A stretch of DNA of 64,000 bases, taken from NCBI RefSeq assembly GCF_009649685.1, contig NZ_WJPK01000003.1, forward strand, positions 434,506 through 498,505, written 5' to 3'. Source of the stretch: Flavobacteriaceae bacterium EG-1. GTDB lineage: Bacteria; Bacteroidota; Bacteroidia; Flavobacteriales; Flavobacteriaceae. The position numbers and the translations under genes were made by a program. Under the pieces are notes generated by a model. The model saw nothing but the letters and a program-made list of their open reading frames with translations, searched no databases and was not told the DNA's origin. Shown here piece after piece: positions 54,523 through 63,448 of this stretch; within the stretch, counting starts at the first letter, position 1; each line of letters begins with the position of its first letter.

Positions 54523-55674
54523 ATGAATTTCGCACCTGAAAAGAAAACTACAAACATTATTTTACTTATAACGGCCTTCGTTATAGTTAGTTTAATACTT
54601 TGGAATACGAACAGCTTCTTTAAAAAATTTAAAGAAGAAGAACGTTTTAAAATGGAAATTTGGGCAGCAGCGCAATACGAACTGCAATCGATGCCAGCAG
54701 ATGCTGAAATTGGAAACCTTCCAATTTTTGTTTTTCAAAAGAATACATCTACCCCAATGATTCTAATAAACAAAGATGGGTCTATTAAAGTTAATAATTT
54801 TCCAAAAGAGCACGAAAATGATTCAATTTATATTCAACGTAAAATTGTTGAATTTGAAAGTCAGAATACTCCAATTGCAATTGGTGATAATGTAGAACAA
54901 TTAGCAACATTATATTATGGCAATTCTGAAGTACTTAACAAATTAAAGTATTATCCTATAGCGCTAATGCTTATTATTTTCTTATTTGGAGCAATGATAT
55001 TTTTCTTTTTCAAAACAAACAAAGCTTCAGAACAAAACAAGTTATGGGCTGGTATGGCCAAAGAGACTGCACACCAAATAGGCACACCATTATCATCACT
55101 CTTAGGTTGGAATGAACTACTTAAATCAGAAAATATAAATCAGGATATTACTAAAGAAATTGAAAAAGATATTACAAGATTAGAAACAATTACAGAGCGT
55201 TTTTCAAAAATTGGATCTACCCCAAAACTTGAGAAACATAACATTGTTGAAGAGACGAAAAGTGCTTATGAATATTTAAAACTTCGCAGTTCAAAACTGA
55301 TTAATTTTTCATTTAGTTCAAAAATTGAAAATGTTCCTGTACTAATGAATCCATCGCTTTATAATTGGACAATAGAGAATTTAGTAAAAAATGGAATAGA
55401 TGCCATGCGAGGTAAGGGCAATATTGCTATTGAAATTTTGTTGGATAATAATTATGTGAAAATACACATTGCTGATACTGGTTCTGGAATATCAAAAAGT
55501 GATTATCAAAATATATTTAATCCCGGATTTACAAGTAAAAAAAGAGGTTGGGGTTTAGGACTTTCTTTAGTGAAAAGAATAATTGAAGAATACCATAAAG
55601 GGAAAATTAAAGTACTTTCGTCTACTAAAGAAGGAACAATTATGCAGATTTCGTTTAAAATAGCAAACGTATAG
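54523..55674 (+). CDS. Sensor histidine kinase with atypical H-box
   Basis: 383 residues from the ATG at 54523 (a TTG one codon earlier is possible). Two membrane helices (about 12-30 and 145-165) enclose a periplasmic sensor domain of about 115 residues. The phospho-acceptor box reads AKETAHQIGTPLSSLLGW, H-Q-I-G-T-P instead of H-E-L-R-T-P, and the HATPase domain has a conserved N box and GWGLGLSLVKRIIEEYH. Such kinases occur in Bacteroidota without a dedicated regulator; none is adjacent. A small zinc-ribbon membrane protein follows by 6 bases. Confidence 0.9.
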   Translation: MNFAPEKKTTNIILLITAFVIVSLILWNTNSFFKKFKEEERFKMEIWAAAQYELQSMPADAEIGNLPIFVFQKNTSTPMILINKDGSIKVNNFPKEHENDSIYIQRKIVEFESQNTPIAIGDNVEQLATLYYGNSEVLNKLKYYPIALMLIIFLFGAMIFFFFKTNKASEQNKLWAGMAKETAHQIGTPLSSLLGWNELLKSENINQDITKEIEKDITRLETITERFSKIGSTPKLEKHNIVEETKSAYEYLKLRSSKLINFSFSSKIENVPVLMNPSLYNWTIENLVKNGIDAMRGKGNIAIEILLDNNYVKIHIADTGSGISKSDYQNIFNPGFTSKKRGWGLGLSLVKRIIEEYHKGKIKVLSSTKEGTIMQISFKIANV

Positions 55675-55680
55675 TTAGTT

Positions 55681-56037
55681 ATGGCACAAGAAAAACTTGA
55701 AGTTATACAAGAGTCGGTTATTACTAATAATTGTCCACAGTGTTTTAATCAAGACATGAAACTAACGTTTTATCAAAAACACCGTTATAACAAATTATTT
55801 CATAAAGTAACCAATGAAATTACTCATCAGGTACAATGTAAAACATGCGATTCTTTTATATACCCAGTAGATTGGACACCAGACATTGAGCGCATATTCG
55901 ATTATAAACGAAAAATGGTGACTCCTGAAAAGGCTTCAGTAAAATATACAGGTCTTTTTTACGGATTAATTCTTTTTTTGATTGCTTTAGTAGCGGGCGT
56001 TATTTATGTATTTACCCAGGGTATTATTGAATTTTAG
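55681..56037 (+). CDS. Small membrane protein with zinc-ribbon-like Cys pairs
   Basis: 118 residues. Two C-x-x-C pairs (NCPQCF and CKTCDS) about 30 residues apart form a probable zinc ribbon, and one membrane helix lies near the C-terminus (GLFYGLILFLIALVAGVIYVF). The family name is not known to me. It starts 6 bases after the histidine kinase, so it may act with it in sensing. The 3' end overlaps the convergent HIT gene by 14 bases. Confidence 0.75.
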   Translation: MAQEKLEVIQESVITNNCPQCFNQDMKLTFYQKHRYNKLFHKVTNEITHQVQCKTCDSFIYPVDWTPDIERIFDYKRKMVTPEKASVKYTGLFYGLILFLIALVAGVIYVFTQGIIEF

Positions 56038-56416
56038 CACGAATAGACATTGCTACTTCTTCAAATTCTTTAGTTGTTAAAGAAACTTTATTCTGAAAAG
56101 TAGCATTTGCCATAGAGTTAAGCGGAATTAGATGTACATGTACATGTGGCACCTCTAATCCAATTACTGTCATACCAATACGTTGACAAGGTATTGCAGC
56201 TTCAATAGCCAAACCAACTTTTCTCGAAAATGCCATTAATCCCAAATAAGTATTTTCATCTAAATCTAAAAGACGATCTACTTCCTTTTTTGGCACACAA
56301 AGCGTATGACCCTTTGCATTTGGATTAATATCTAAGAAGGCAAAGAACTGATCGTCCTCAGCTATTTTGTAGCATGGAATTTCTCCTTTTATAATTTTAG
56401 TGAACAGACTAGCCAT
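56024..56416 (-). CDS. HIT-family hydrolase
   Basis: 130 residues. H-V-H-V-H-L is the histidine-triad catalytic motif, preceded by the LDINPNAKGHTLCVPKKEVDRLLDL segment of Hint-type proteins. It hydrolyses nucleoside phosphoramidates or dinucleotides. It lies 10 bases after greA and is probably co-transcribed with it. Confidence 0.94.
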   Translation of the reverse strand: MASLFTKIIKGEIPCYKIAEDDQFFAFLDINPNAKGHTLCVPKKEVDRLLDLDENTYLGLMAFSRKVGLAIEAAIPCQRIGMTVIGLEVPHVHVHLIPLNSMANATFQNKVSLTTKEFEEVAMSIRAKIQ

Positions 56417-56426
56417 ATCAAAGTTA

Positions 56427-56903
56427 TTAGGATCTAGTAATTTCTAAAATATCAAACTTTAGGGTTCCATTTGGCACAGTAATTTCTGCTATATCACCAA
56501 CCTTCTTCCCTAAAAGACCTTTACCAATTGGTGAATTAACTGAAATTTTACCAGCTTTTAAATCTGCTTCACTTTCTGCAACTAAAGTATATTTCATTTC
56601 CATACCATTAGTTTGATTTTTTAATTTTACCGTTGAAAGAACGAGGACTTTAGAAGTATCTAATTGTGATTCATCGATAAGTCTTGCATTAGCATATACA
56701 TCTTCAAGTTTTGATATTTTTAATTCCAAAAGACCTTGTGCTTCTTTTGCCGCATCATATTCGGCATTTTCAGACAAATCTCCTTTATCACGGGCTTCAG
56801 CAATAGCTTGAGATGCCTTTGGGCGTTCAATATCTTTCAATTGTCGCAGCTCTTCTTTTAGGTTTTTAAGTCCCTCAGCGGTATAGTAAGATACGTTGCT
56901 CAT
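56427..56903 (-). CDS. greA: Transcription elongation factor GreA
   Basis: 158 residues, the normal length. The N-terminal coiled coil (about 1-75) ends in EARDKGDLSENAEYDAAKEAQ with the acidic tip D-x-x-E that reaches into the RNA polymerase channel. The C-terminal FKBP-like domain follows. It rescues backtracked polymerase by stimulating RNA cleavage. Followed by the HIT gene. Confidence 0.96.
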   Translation of the reverse strand: MSNVSYYTAEGLKNLKEELRQLKDIERPKASQAIAEARDKGDLSENAEYDAAKEAQGLLELKISKLEDVYANARLIDESQLDTSKVLVLSTVKLKNQTNGMEMKYTLVAESEADLKAGKISVNSPIGKGLLGKKVGDIAEITVPNGTLKFDILEITRS

Positions 56904-56989
56904 AAGTTCTTCGTTTATATGGTGTATACTTCTTGGTTTTCATTTATTTATGGTTCAAGAAGCTGTAAAAAGCAAAACCCCCTATTTCC

Positions 56990-57011
56990 CCAAGGCCTTC
57001 CTTGGTTTTTT
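56990..57011 (+). terminator. Possible orphan terminator or hairpin upstream of greA
   Basis: CCAAGG-CCTT-CCTTGG followed by TTTTTT reads as a short intrinsic terminator on the plus strand, but no plus-strand gene precedes it. It lies in the divergent region between greA and the Rieske-like gene. Confidence 0.35.
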
Positions 57012-57084
57012 AGAGAGAATATATAGCGAATATACGTAATTTTTACTCAAATTTGTACATGAATTCCCAAACGAACAACATCTT

Positions 57085-57522
57085 ATGAAACGAATTATTG
57101 GTCTGGTAATAATGGTTTTGGCATTGTCTTGTGATAGTGATAGAACAATACGAAATCCGTACATACAAGAGATAGGGTTCCGTATTGACCTCAATTTAAG
57201 TCTCCCATTGTACAGTCCATTAACTAATCCTAATAGACCTATTTATGTTGGCACAGATGGAGTTGGGAATCGAGGTATATTTGTAATTAATGCGGGTTTC
57301 GACCAGTTTCGAGCATTTGAAGCCACTTGTCCTAATCATCCACCAAATAGTTGTTCTACAATGAAAATTGATGGAATAAACGCAATATGCGAATGCGAAG
57401 ACTATGAATACAGTTTGTATACTGGCCAACAATTAAATATGCCTGATGATGATAAACAATATTATAATTTACTTGAATATCGTGCAGTTCAGAGTGGCAA
57501 TTCGGTTATCATTAGTAATTAA
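57085..57522 (+). CDS. Rieske-like lipoprotein with unusual Cys pattern
   Basis: 145 residues. The lipobox LALSC gives lipid anchoring after residue 15. The mature part resembles the beta-sandwich Rieske family of Bacteroidota lipoproteins (AFEATCPNHPPNSC... CECEDYEYSLYTGQ). The classical ligand motifs C-x-H and C-x-x-H are not present as such: here they read C-P-N-H with a second Cys 8 residues on, and C-E-C. It may bind a metal in another way or have lost it. Monocistronic, convergent with an SDR gene. Confidence 0.65.
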   Translation: MKRIIGLVIMVLALSCDSDRTIRNPYIQEIGFRIDLNLSLPLYSPLTNPNRPIYVGTDGVGNRGIFVINAGFDQFRAFEATCPNHPPNSCSTMKIDGINAICECEDYEYSLYTGQQLNMPDDDKQYYNLLEYRAVQSGNSVIISN

Positions 57523-57523
57523 A

Positions 57524-58261
57524 TTATAAGTTATTGATTTTTTTTAAGGCAAACCCTGGGGCTAATCTTGAAATAAGGTGTATCAACTTTACCTTTCCCA
57601 CTTTTACCTCTACCTGACCTTTTTCAACACTAGAAATCATTTCATCAACAGCTTTTTCAGTAGAAATAGCTATATCAGGTGCATTACCCTTATGCCATGG
57701 AGTATCTACAGCCGGGAACATAACTTCAATTATTGCTATTTTTTTTGAATTCATTTGAATTCGTAGCATTTGCGTAAAAGAGTGAAGTGCCGCTTTTGTT
57801 GCGCTATAAAATGGATATATTACACGCGGAGCATAAACCAAACCTGTTGTAATATTTATAATACTAGGATTACTATTCTTTTCTATTATAGCGATAAAGT
57901 GTTTCGTTAGATGAACAGGAGCTAAAAAATTTGTGTGAATTTCTGCTTCAAGTTTACTGAGTATATCAACATCTTTATAAAAACTTGCAGTATGTGTTAT
58001 AGCCGCATTATTAATTAAAATACTGCATTTCGGATAATTCTTTTTTACCCAATCAGATAACCGTACACACTCTTCTTTTTTTGAAATATCGCATTGAAAA
58101 ATTTCTAAGGAAGCTATTTCCATTTTAGCTCTTTGTAATTTGTCTAACGAACGAGAGCAAATTATTACTTTATTATTCTTTTCAGAAAGTCTTCTTGCCA
58201 ATTCTAAACCAATACCTGAGCTTCCACCCGTAATTAATATAGTTTTATCTTGTAGTAGCAT
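57524..58261 (-). CDS. Short-chain dehydrogenase/reductase
   Basis: 245 residues. TGGSSGIGLELA is the cofactor motif, NNAAITH the structural Asn motif, and the catalytic set S ... Y-S-A-T-K is complete. Closest in style to DltE-like, general NAD(P)H oxidoreductases; substrate unknown. It is 51 bases downstream of a Crp-family regulator, the last gene of a run that begins with a large cytochrome protein. Confidence 0.88.
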   Translation of the reverse strand: MLLQDKTILITGGSSGIGLELARRLSEKNNKVIICSRSLDKLQRAKMEIASLEIFQCDISKKEECVRLSDWVKKNYPKCSILINNAAITHTASFYKDVDILSKLEAEIHTNFLAPVHLTKHFIAIIEKNSNPSIINITTGLVYAPRVIYPFYSATKAALHSFTQMLRIQMNSKKIAIIEVMFPAVDTPWHKGNAPDIAISTEKAVDEMISSVEKGQVEVKVGKVKLIHLISRLAPGFALKKINNL

Positions 58262-58312
58262 AATCTCTATTTTGCTACAAAGATCTTACCAATAGTGTAC
58301 TCGTACATTGAC

Positions 58313-58894
58313 CTATGTTAAGAGCCCCATTTTTCTTCTTAATCTGCTTAATGATTCTGGCGCAACTCCAATATGTGAAGCCACTATATGTTGTTTAATT
58401 CTTTGCTCTAAATTAGGATGAAGTTCTAGAAATGAACGATAACGATGTTCTGCGTCAAATAACAAAAATTGTCTTTCTCGTTCTTCTTTTTTTATAAAAC
58501 CCTTTTGCAACATCGCCAATAAAAAAATGTTCCATCCTGGATATCCGTCAAAGAGATTTTTCAATTTGGTATAATTAACTACCTCAATTACAGAGTCTTC
58601 CAAAGCTTCAATGGTAAAATAAGATTCTCTATCTTCAATTATTGCACTATAAGAACTTAAAATATTACCCTCTGGGAAAAATGCTTTAGTAAATTCTTCT
58701 CCAGATTCATTGCTATAGTAATATCGGAAAAGTCCTTTTTTTACAAAGGCAATTGACTTTGGTTTTTGACCTACTGATATAAAATCATTTTCCTTATTTA
58801 CATTTTTGATTGTAATAAGCTCACGAAATTTCTTTTCTAGAGCAGGTTGAAGTTCAAGCATCGATTTTACAAAGTCGACAAAAGAATAATCCAT
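58313..58894 (-). CDS. Crp/Fnr-family transcription regulator
   Basis: 193 residues. Cyclic-nucleotide-binding fold (about 20-125) and a C-terminal winged HTH with ASHIGVAPESLSRLRRKMG as the recognition helix. Residues for cAMP binding are not clearly kept; no Cys cluster for Fnr-type sensing is seen. It lies 19 bases after a Gfo/Idh/MocA gene and before an SDR gene, and may regulate this set. Confidence 0.88.
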   Translation of the reverse strand: MDYSFVDFVKSMLELQPALEKKFRELITIKNVNKENDFISVGQKPKSIAFVKKGLFRYYYSNESGEEFTKAFFPEGNILSSYSAIIEDRESYFTIEALEDSVIEVVNYTKLKNLFDGYPGWNIFLLAMLQKGFIKKEERERQFLLFDAEHRYRSFLELHPNLEQRIKQHIVASHIGVAPESLSRLRRKMGLLT

Positions 58895-58913
58895 ACTATT
58901 ACCTTAAAAAATA

Positions 58914-59897
58914 TTAGATAGCCCCTAAAATAGAGTCCATTACCCAACTTCCGTGCAATGCTGTTTTACCAGTAGACGGATGTTTTATGTTTTGAAATAG
59001 ATCTTTAGCTAAATTTTCAACATGAAATTGTTGAACATGCTTTGGATGTTCAATAAATTCCTTTTGAAGTCCATCTTCATTTTCTAAAATTATATCATCT
59101 TCTCCAAAAACTGAAAAAGAAATCTTGCCTTTACTGCCGAATATCTCAACTAAATCTTCTCTTTGGTAACATCCAAAATTCCATGTTGCCTCGCCAGTAA
59201 TTCCATTTTCATGTAACCATGTACCCGAAATTGCATCTTTAGCTGTATATAATCCTTGTTGATTTAAAGAAACACCATTGGCTTGCGAAACATTTCCTAA
59301 GTAATAAATAAAAAGATCCAAACCGTGAGAAGCTAAATCATCAAAATAACCTCCTGGTGCAACTTTCGCATCGGTACGCCAATTATAAGCACCACTAATG
59401 TCAACTTCAGACGGATCTTTAGTAAGTATCCATCGAATATGTCTTACATCACCAATTTTTTTATTATCTAACCATTGTTTAACAGCTAAAAAACGAGGTA
59501 AAGATCGTCGATAATATGCAACGAAAAGTGGAATATTTTTTTCTTTAAATGCTTTGTAAACTTCTAAACTTTCGGCATAACTTGGAGCCATTGGTTTTTC
59601 AACACAACAAGGTTTTCCACTAGCGGCCACCTTTAATGCATATTCTCTATGCGAATCTGGTGGGGTGGCGATATAAACTGCATCGACCTCATCATCTTTT
59701 ATAAGTTCATCGGCATTGGAATAAAATTTAGCAATACCATGGCGCTTTGCATAATCTGCTGCTTTTGCTGCATCTCTTCGCATTACTGCTACAATTTCAA
59801 ATCCATCAGTATTTTGATATGCTGGTCCACTTTTAACTTCGGTAACATCACCACATCCAATTATTCCCCAACGTATCGTTTTAGAAGTATTTTTCAT
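58914..59897 (-). CDS. Gfo/Idh/MocA-family oxidoreductase
   Basis: 327 residues. The N-terminal Rossmann motif GIIGCGDVTEVK and the conserved EKPMA (CCVEKPMAPS) with the Lys of the catalytic centre are present, with the C-terminal alpha/beta substrate domain. It oxidises or reduces a sugar or inositol-like substrate with NAD(P). It lies 19 bases after the PVC-type cytochrome and 19 bases before the Crp regulator, so the three are likely one transcript with a possible shared role in periplasmic sugar oxidation. Confidence 0.88.
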   Translation of the reverse strand: MKNTSKTIRWGIIGCGDVTEVKSGPAYQNTDGFEIVAVMRRDAAKAADYAKRHGIAKFYSNADELIKDDEVDAVYIATPPDSHREYALKVAASGKPCCVEKPMAPSYAESLEVYKAFKEKNIPLFVAYYRRSLPRFLAVKQWLDNKKIGDVRHIRWILTKDPSEVDISGAYNWRTDAKVAPGGYFDDLASHGLDLFIYYLGNVSQANGVSLNQQGLYTAKDAISGTWLHENGITGEATWNFGCYQREDLVEIFGSKGKISFSVFGEDDIILENEDGLQKEFIEHPKHVQQFHVENLAKDLFQNIKHPSTGKTALHGSWVMDSILGAI

Positions 59898-59916
59898 TTT
59901 ATATTTTGCATTTTTT

Positions 59917-62900
59917 TTAGCTCGAAGGCCTATTTTTTAAACTAGATAAAAATTCGATTAAATCGCGAAGTTCTCTTTTCGACATAATCCTACCCAAAGC
60001 AGGCATACTTGATGTCATGTTTTCACGCTTAGCTATTCTTGATATTGCTACTTCTAACGGTTCTGCATCAGAAGTTCTTAAAATTAATTCATCATGCGTT
60101 TCTTCTTCTAATAGTCCGGTTACTTGTTGACCATCTTTTAAAGTTAGTGTTACATTACCATAACCAGGTGAAAGACGAGCAGTGGGATTTATTAAAGCCT
60201 CCAAAATTTGTTCACGACTCAATTCATCAGCTATACCATCTAATGGAGGTCCTACTTGACCACCTTGTCCTTCTAAAGAATGACAACGTACGCATTGTCC
60301 TGACAAGCTATTATTAAAATATCTAAAACCAGCTCCCCAATTACCTCCAAAAAGTGTTTCTTGATAAGCATCAACACCATATCCAGCAGCTTTTAATTTA
60401 TCCAATTTAGCAATTAACGATTCTGAATTTGTTGCCTGTACGGCTTCCATCAAATCTAGAATTACATTAGGAGATATTTTCTTGCTTGCGGCCTGGTCAA
60501 TCATAGCACTTAATACAGGTTCACTTTTAGCTATTGGCATTGCTGCTAAAACTCCTAACATACTCTGTTGTTCTCTAGCGGATCCATTTTTAAAAATTGG
60601 TTTTACAATACCAAGTATATCATTAGCGGGCACATCAATTTTAGACAACATATCAACAGCTACAACTCGTACTTCCGTACTTTTATCTTTCATACCTTGT
60701 GCCATTACATCTTTAATATCATCAGCATTAAGACTACCTAATGCTTGTAATGCTGCAACTCGTACCTTTGATGTTTTATTATTTTTCAACAATGCCTTAA
60801 GTTCATTATTAAAAGAACTTAAATTAATAGCCCCTAATATTTTTGCAGTGGATGCAAGAATCTCAGGATCTTTGCTTTTAAGAAATTTTGGAATAACTGC
60901 TTCAACTTTTTGCTGAACAATGGCAGCCTCTCTAGAAATATCTGCACGTCTACGACCGTCTACTCTATCTAAGACTGAAGGCTCGGTCCAATTTGAAATC
61001 GCAGCCAAGGCTTCCCCTCTAAGTATACTTGAAACATTTTCTCGTTGTGTAAAGGAAATTAAATTATCTAAATCGCTTTCACGCCCAACTCTTAGCGCAG
61101 CATTTATTGCTCTTCGAAGCAAAGGTTCTGACGTAAAATCAACATTAACTAAAGTTTCAGCCAAAGCCGGCATGGCAGTTTCAATAGACCAATCATCATT
61201 TATAGCTCTTGCTGCTTCGGCAACAATATATTCATCCGTATCATTCAAAAATTCTGCAACTTTTGGACTTTGCAATCTTCGTAATACCAAAACAGCAGCA
61301 ATTCTTAAACTTCTATTTTCATTTCCTACTAAAGCTGTAATTGCATTTATATCTCCTATTCTACTTAATGCTAAAACTCCTGCATGACGCAAATAATTGT
61401 CTTCATCTGCATTTGTCGCTAACATTTCTAACAAAGGTTGAACAGCATTTGCATTTTTTATTCTACCTAATGCTTGAGCTGCAAAAAAGCGAACTCTAGC
61501 ACTTTCATTTTTCAATAGTGGAATTAATTGTTCACCTGCATTAATATTTTTAACATCACCCAAAATTTTAGCGGCTTGCGCTACTATTTCTTCATCCGAA
61601 TCTTTTAGTAGTTCAAGTAGCGGTTCTGAGGCCTCAACATCTTTCCACCCCAATTGTCCTAAACCCCATATACTATGAATTCTTGCTAATTGATTTTCAT
61701 TTGGAGAAATACTTTCTTCAAACATGCTAGCTCCTTTATCACCTCGTGCAACTAATTCGAATTGTGCTTTCTGACGAATTCGCATATCACCATAATTTAA
61801 AAGGTTTTTAAGTTCATCTTCGGACTGTGTAGCATAATCAAGTGTCATTAATTCTTTGGTCTTCTTACGTTCCGCTTTTAAGTCATTTTTAGTTTCAGCA
61901 ACATCCATTTTCCAAACACGCCCATAATCTTTTGTGTTCCATCCATTAATCCAATCTGCTACGTATAGAGCGCCATCCGGTCCAAATCGGATGCCAGTTG
62001 GTAAAATACCACTTACAACGTCTTGTTCCGACTTTAATTCAAAAGAAGCTCCGCTTGGCTTTAAATCAAATGCCCAAATATGGGAACGGCCCGGATTTCC
62101 AACAAATTCGGTTAAGAAGAATTTATTTTGCCACTCTGTACCTAAAGCAGTACCTGGATTATATACCATACCGGTTGGGCCATTATGAAAATTCTGAATT
62201 GGCGGTAAAAAATATGCTGCCTGACCCTCCCAACGAGGCATGTACATTTTTTCATCCATCCAAACATTATAACCATTGTTTTTAGGATCAGTGTATTTTC
62301 CATATTGCCAGTTAGCCCGCCATCCGGCATCATGACCTTCAACAATATAAACTAAACGTTCACTTTCACCACGATGGTCACCGTCATTATCAGCAGTTAT
62401 TATATTTCCATATTCATCAAAAACAAACTCATGTGTATTTCTTAATCCTGCTGCATACACTTCAAAATCTGACCCATCAGGATTTGACCTAACTATCACC
62501 CCTTGGTTGGGGTATTTATGATGCACACCTTCAGTTGTTGTAAGGTTCATTCCGATATCGCCAATTCCCCAATAAATTTTACCATCTGGTCCTTCAATTG
62601 CTCCAGACATTCCATGACCACCAAAACCGATATGAATTGCAAAGCCGTGAGCAATTGAAGTTTTTTCATCAAGAATTTGGTCGTCATTAGTATCTGTTAA
62701 GCGCCACATATCTGGTCCTACTCCAACGAAAACATCATTCTCACGAACTAACAATGCCCCAGCAACATCTGTAATCTCTTCGTTAAAATCTTCTAATATT
62801 CTGGTAGAAACGTCGGCAATTCCATTTCCATTAACATCCTCGAGTTTCCATATTTCATCTTTTTCAACTGCGAGGTCACGCCAATCGTGAATCGTATCAT

Positions 62901-63336
62901 TATTTAAATCTTTTAGCCATGAGTTTTCTTCACTCTTTTCGGAAGCAAAGGTCTCATGTAAAAAATTACGTCTATCCTCTACCGTTTCAAAACTAATGGA
63001 GGGTGTCATCCAATCACGATAGCCACGAATATCAAATTCTGAATTTTTTTGTCGATTGGTACGCGTCAAATAAATAGCACCTTCATCATCTACAGACATT
63101 GCAACCGGATCCGGAGCTAATGAATCTGAAGCCCATAATGTTAATTCTAATCCGTCTGCAACAATAGCAGGAGTAATTTCTCGTACCTTTTTAGCATTTT
63201 CAATTCCTAAGACTGAATCTTCAGTAATAGTAAATGGAATTTCTTTTGGTTTTTGCGGTTTTGTATCACAAGAAATAATAATCGAAAGAATTGCCGATGT
63301 TAAAATAAGTACACGAATAATTGGAATAGTTTTCAT
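59917..63336 (-). CDS. PVC-type membrane-anchored dehydrogenase with HEAT repeats and cytochrome c domain
   Basis: 1139 residues. Lipobox IISC after a signal peptide; residues about 40-480 form a beta-propeller-like dehydrogenase domain (TIGR02604 style) with DGKIYWGIGDIG and DGALYVADWINGW repeats; residues about 510-960 hold HEAT repeats; a single C-V-R-C-H heme-binding motif lies near residue 1015, followed by a Pirellula-type heme-binding tail. This layout was first noted in Planctomycetes and Verrucomicrobia and also occurs in marine Bacteroidota, where it is thought to oxidise sugars or alcohols in the periplasm. The substrate is not determinable. It heads a unit with the Gfo/Idh/MocA and Crp-family genes. 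Confidence 0.88.
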   Translation of the reverse strand: MKTIPIIRVLILTSAILSIIISCDTKPQKPKEIPFTITEDSVLGIENAKKVREITPAIVADGLELTLWASDSLAPDPVAMSVDDEGAIYLTRTNRQKNSEFDIRGYRDWMTPSISFETVEDRRNFLHETFASEKSEENSWLKDLNNDTIHDWRDLAVEKDEIWKLEDVNGNGIADVSTRILEDFNEEITDVAGALLVRENDVFVGVGPDMWRLTDTNDDQILDEKTSIAHGFAIHIGFGGHGMSGAIEGPDGKIYWGIGDIGMNLTTTEGVHHKYPNQGVIVRSNPDGSDFEVYAAGLRNTHEFVFDEYGNIITADNDGDHRGESERLVYIVEGHDAGWRANWQYGKYTDPKNNGYNVWMDEKMYMPRWEGQAAYFLPPIQNFHNGPTGMVYNPGTALGTEWQNKFFLTEFVGNPGRSHIWAFDLKPSGASFELKSEQDVVSGILPTGIRFGPDGALYVADWINGWNTKDYGRVWKMDVAETKNDLKAERKKTKELMTLDYATQSEDELKNLLNYGDMRIRQKAQFELVARGDKGASMFEESISPNENQLARIHSIWGLGQLGWKDVEASEPLLELLKDSDEEIVAQAAKILGDVKNINAGEQLIPLLKNESARVRFFAAQALGRIKNANAVQPLLEMLATNADEDNYLRHAGVLALSRIGDINAITALVGNENRSLRIAAVLVLRRLQSPKVAEFLNDTDEYIVAEAARAINDDWSIETAMPALAETLVNVDFTSEPLLRRAINAALRVGRESDLDNLISFTQRENVSSILRGEALAAISNWTEPSVLDRVDGRRRADISREAAIVQQKVEAVIPKFLKSKDPEILASTAKILGAINLSSFNNELKALLKNNKTSKVRVAALQALGSLNADDIKDVMAQGMKDKSTEVRVVAVDMLSKIDVPANDILGIVKPIFKNGSAREQQSMLGVLAAMPIAKSEPVLSAMIDQAASKKISPNVILDLMEAVQATNSESLIAKLDKLKAAGYGVDAYQETLFGGNWGAGFRYFNNSLSGQCVRCHSLEGQGGQVGPPLDGIADELSREQILEALINPTARLSPGYGNVTLTLKDGQQVTGLLEEETHDELILRTSDAEPLEVAISRIAKRENMTSSMPALGRIMSKRELRDLIEFLSSLKNRPSS

Positions 63337-63367
63337 TAAGTTGGTTTTTGAAAATTGCTGAGCTTAA

Positions 63368-63375
63368 CAAAAATA
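63368..63375 (-). promoter_or_regulatory. -7 box TATTTTTG for the cytochrome unit
   Basis: Exact TAnnTTTG on the minus strand, 31 bases before the ATG at 63336. Confidence 0.55.
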
Positions 63376-63393
63376 ACAGAATATTTGAATGAT

Positions 63394-63426
63394 AAAGGGG
63401 CAATCTTTAAATAAGATTGCCCCTTT
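63394..63426 (-). terminator. Terminator of the TonB-dependent receptor
   Basis: Perfect 14-bp stem AAAGGGGCAATCTT / AAGATTGCCCCTTT with a 5-base loop, 22 bases after the receptor stop on the minus strand. Confidence 0.75.
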
Positions 63427-63448
63427 ACTTTTAAGTAACGATTTATAT

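Noticed and set aside
60482..61387. Long plus-strand ORFs opposite the cytochrome/HEAT protein
   Set aside because: Antisense shadows of a strongly coding frame with CxxCH and HEAT repeats.
59917..63336. Cytochrome/HEAT gene as a transfer from Planctomycetes
   Set aside because: Base and codon use match the neighbours and the family is known in marine Bacteroidota; no sign of recent transfer.
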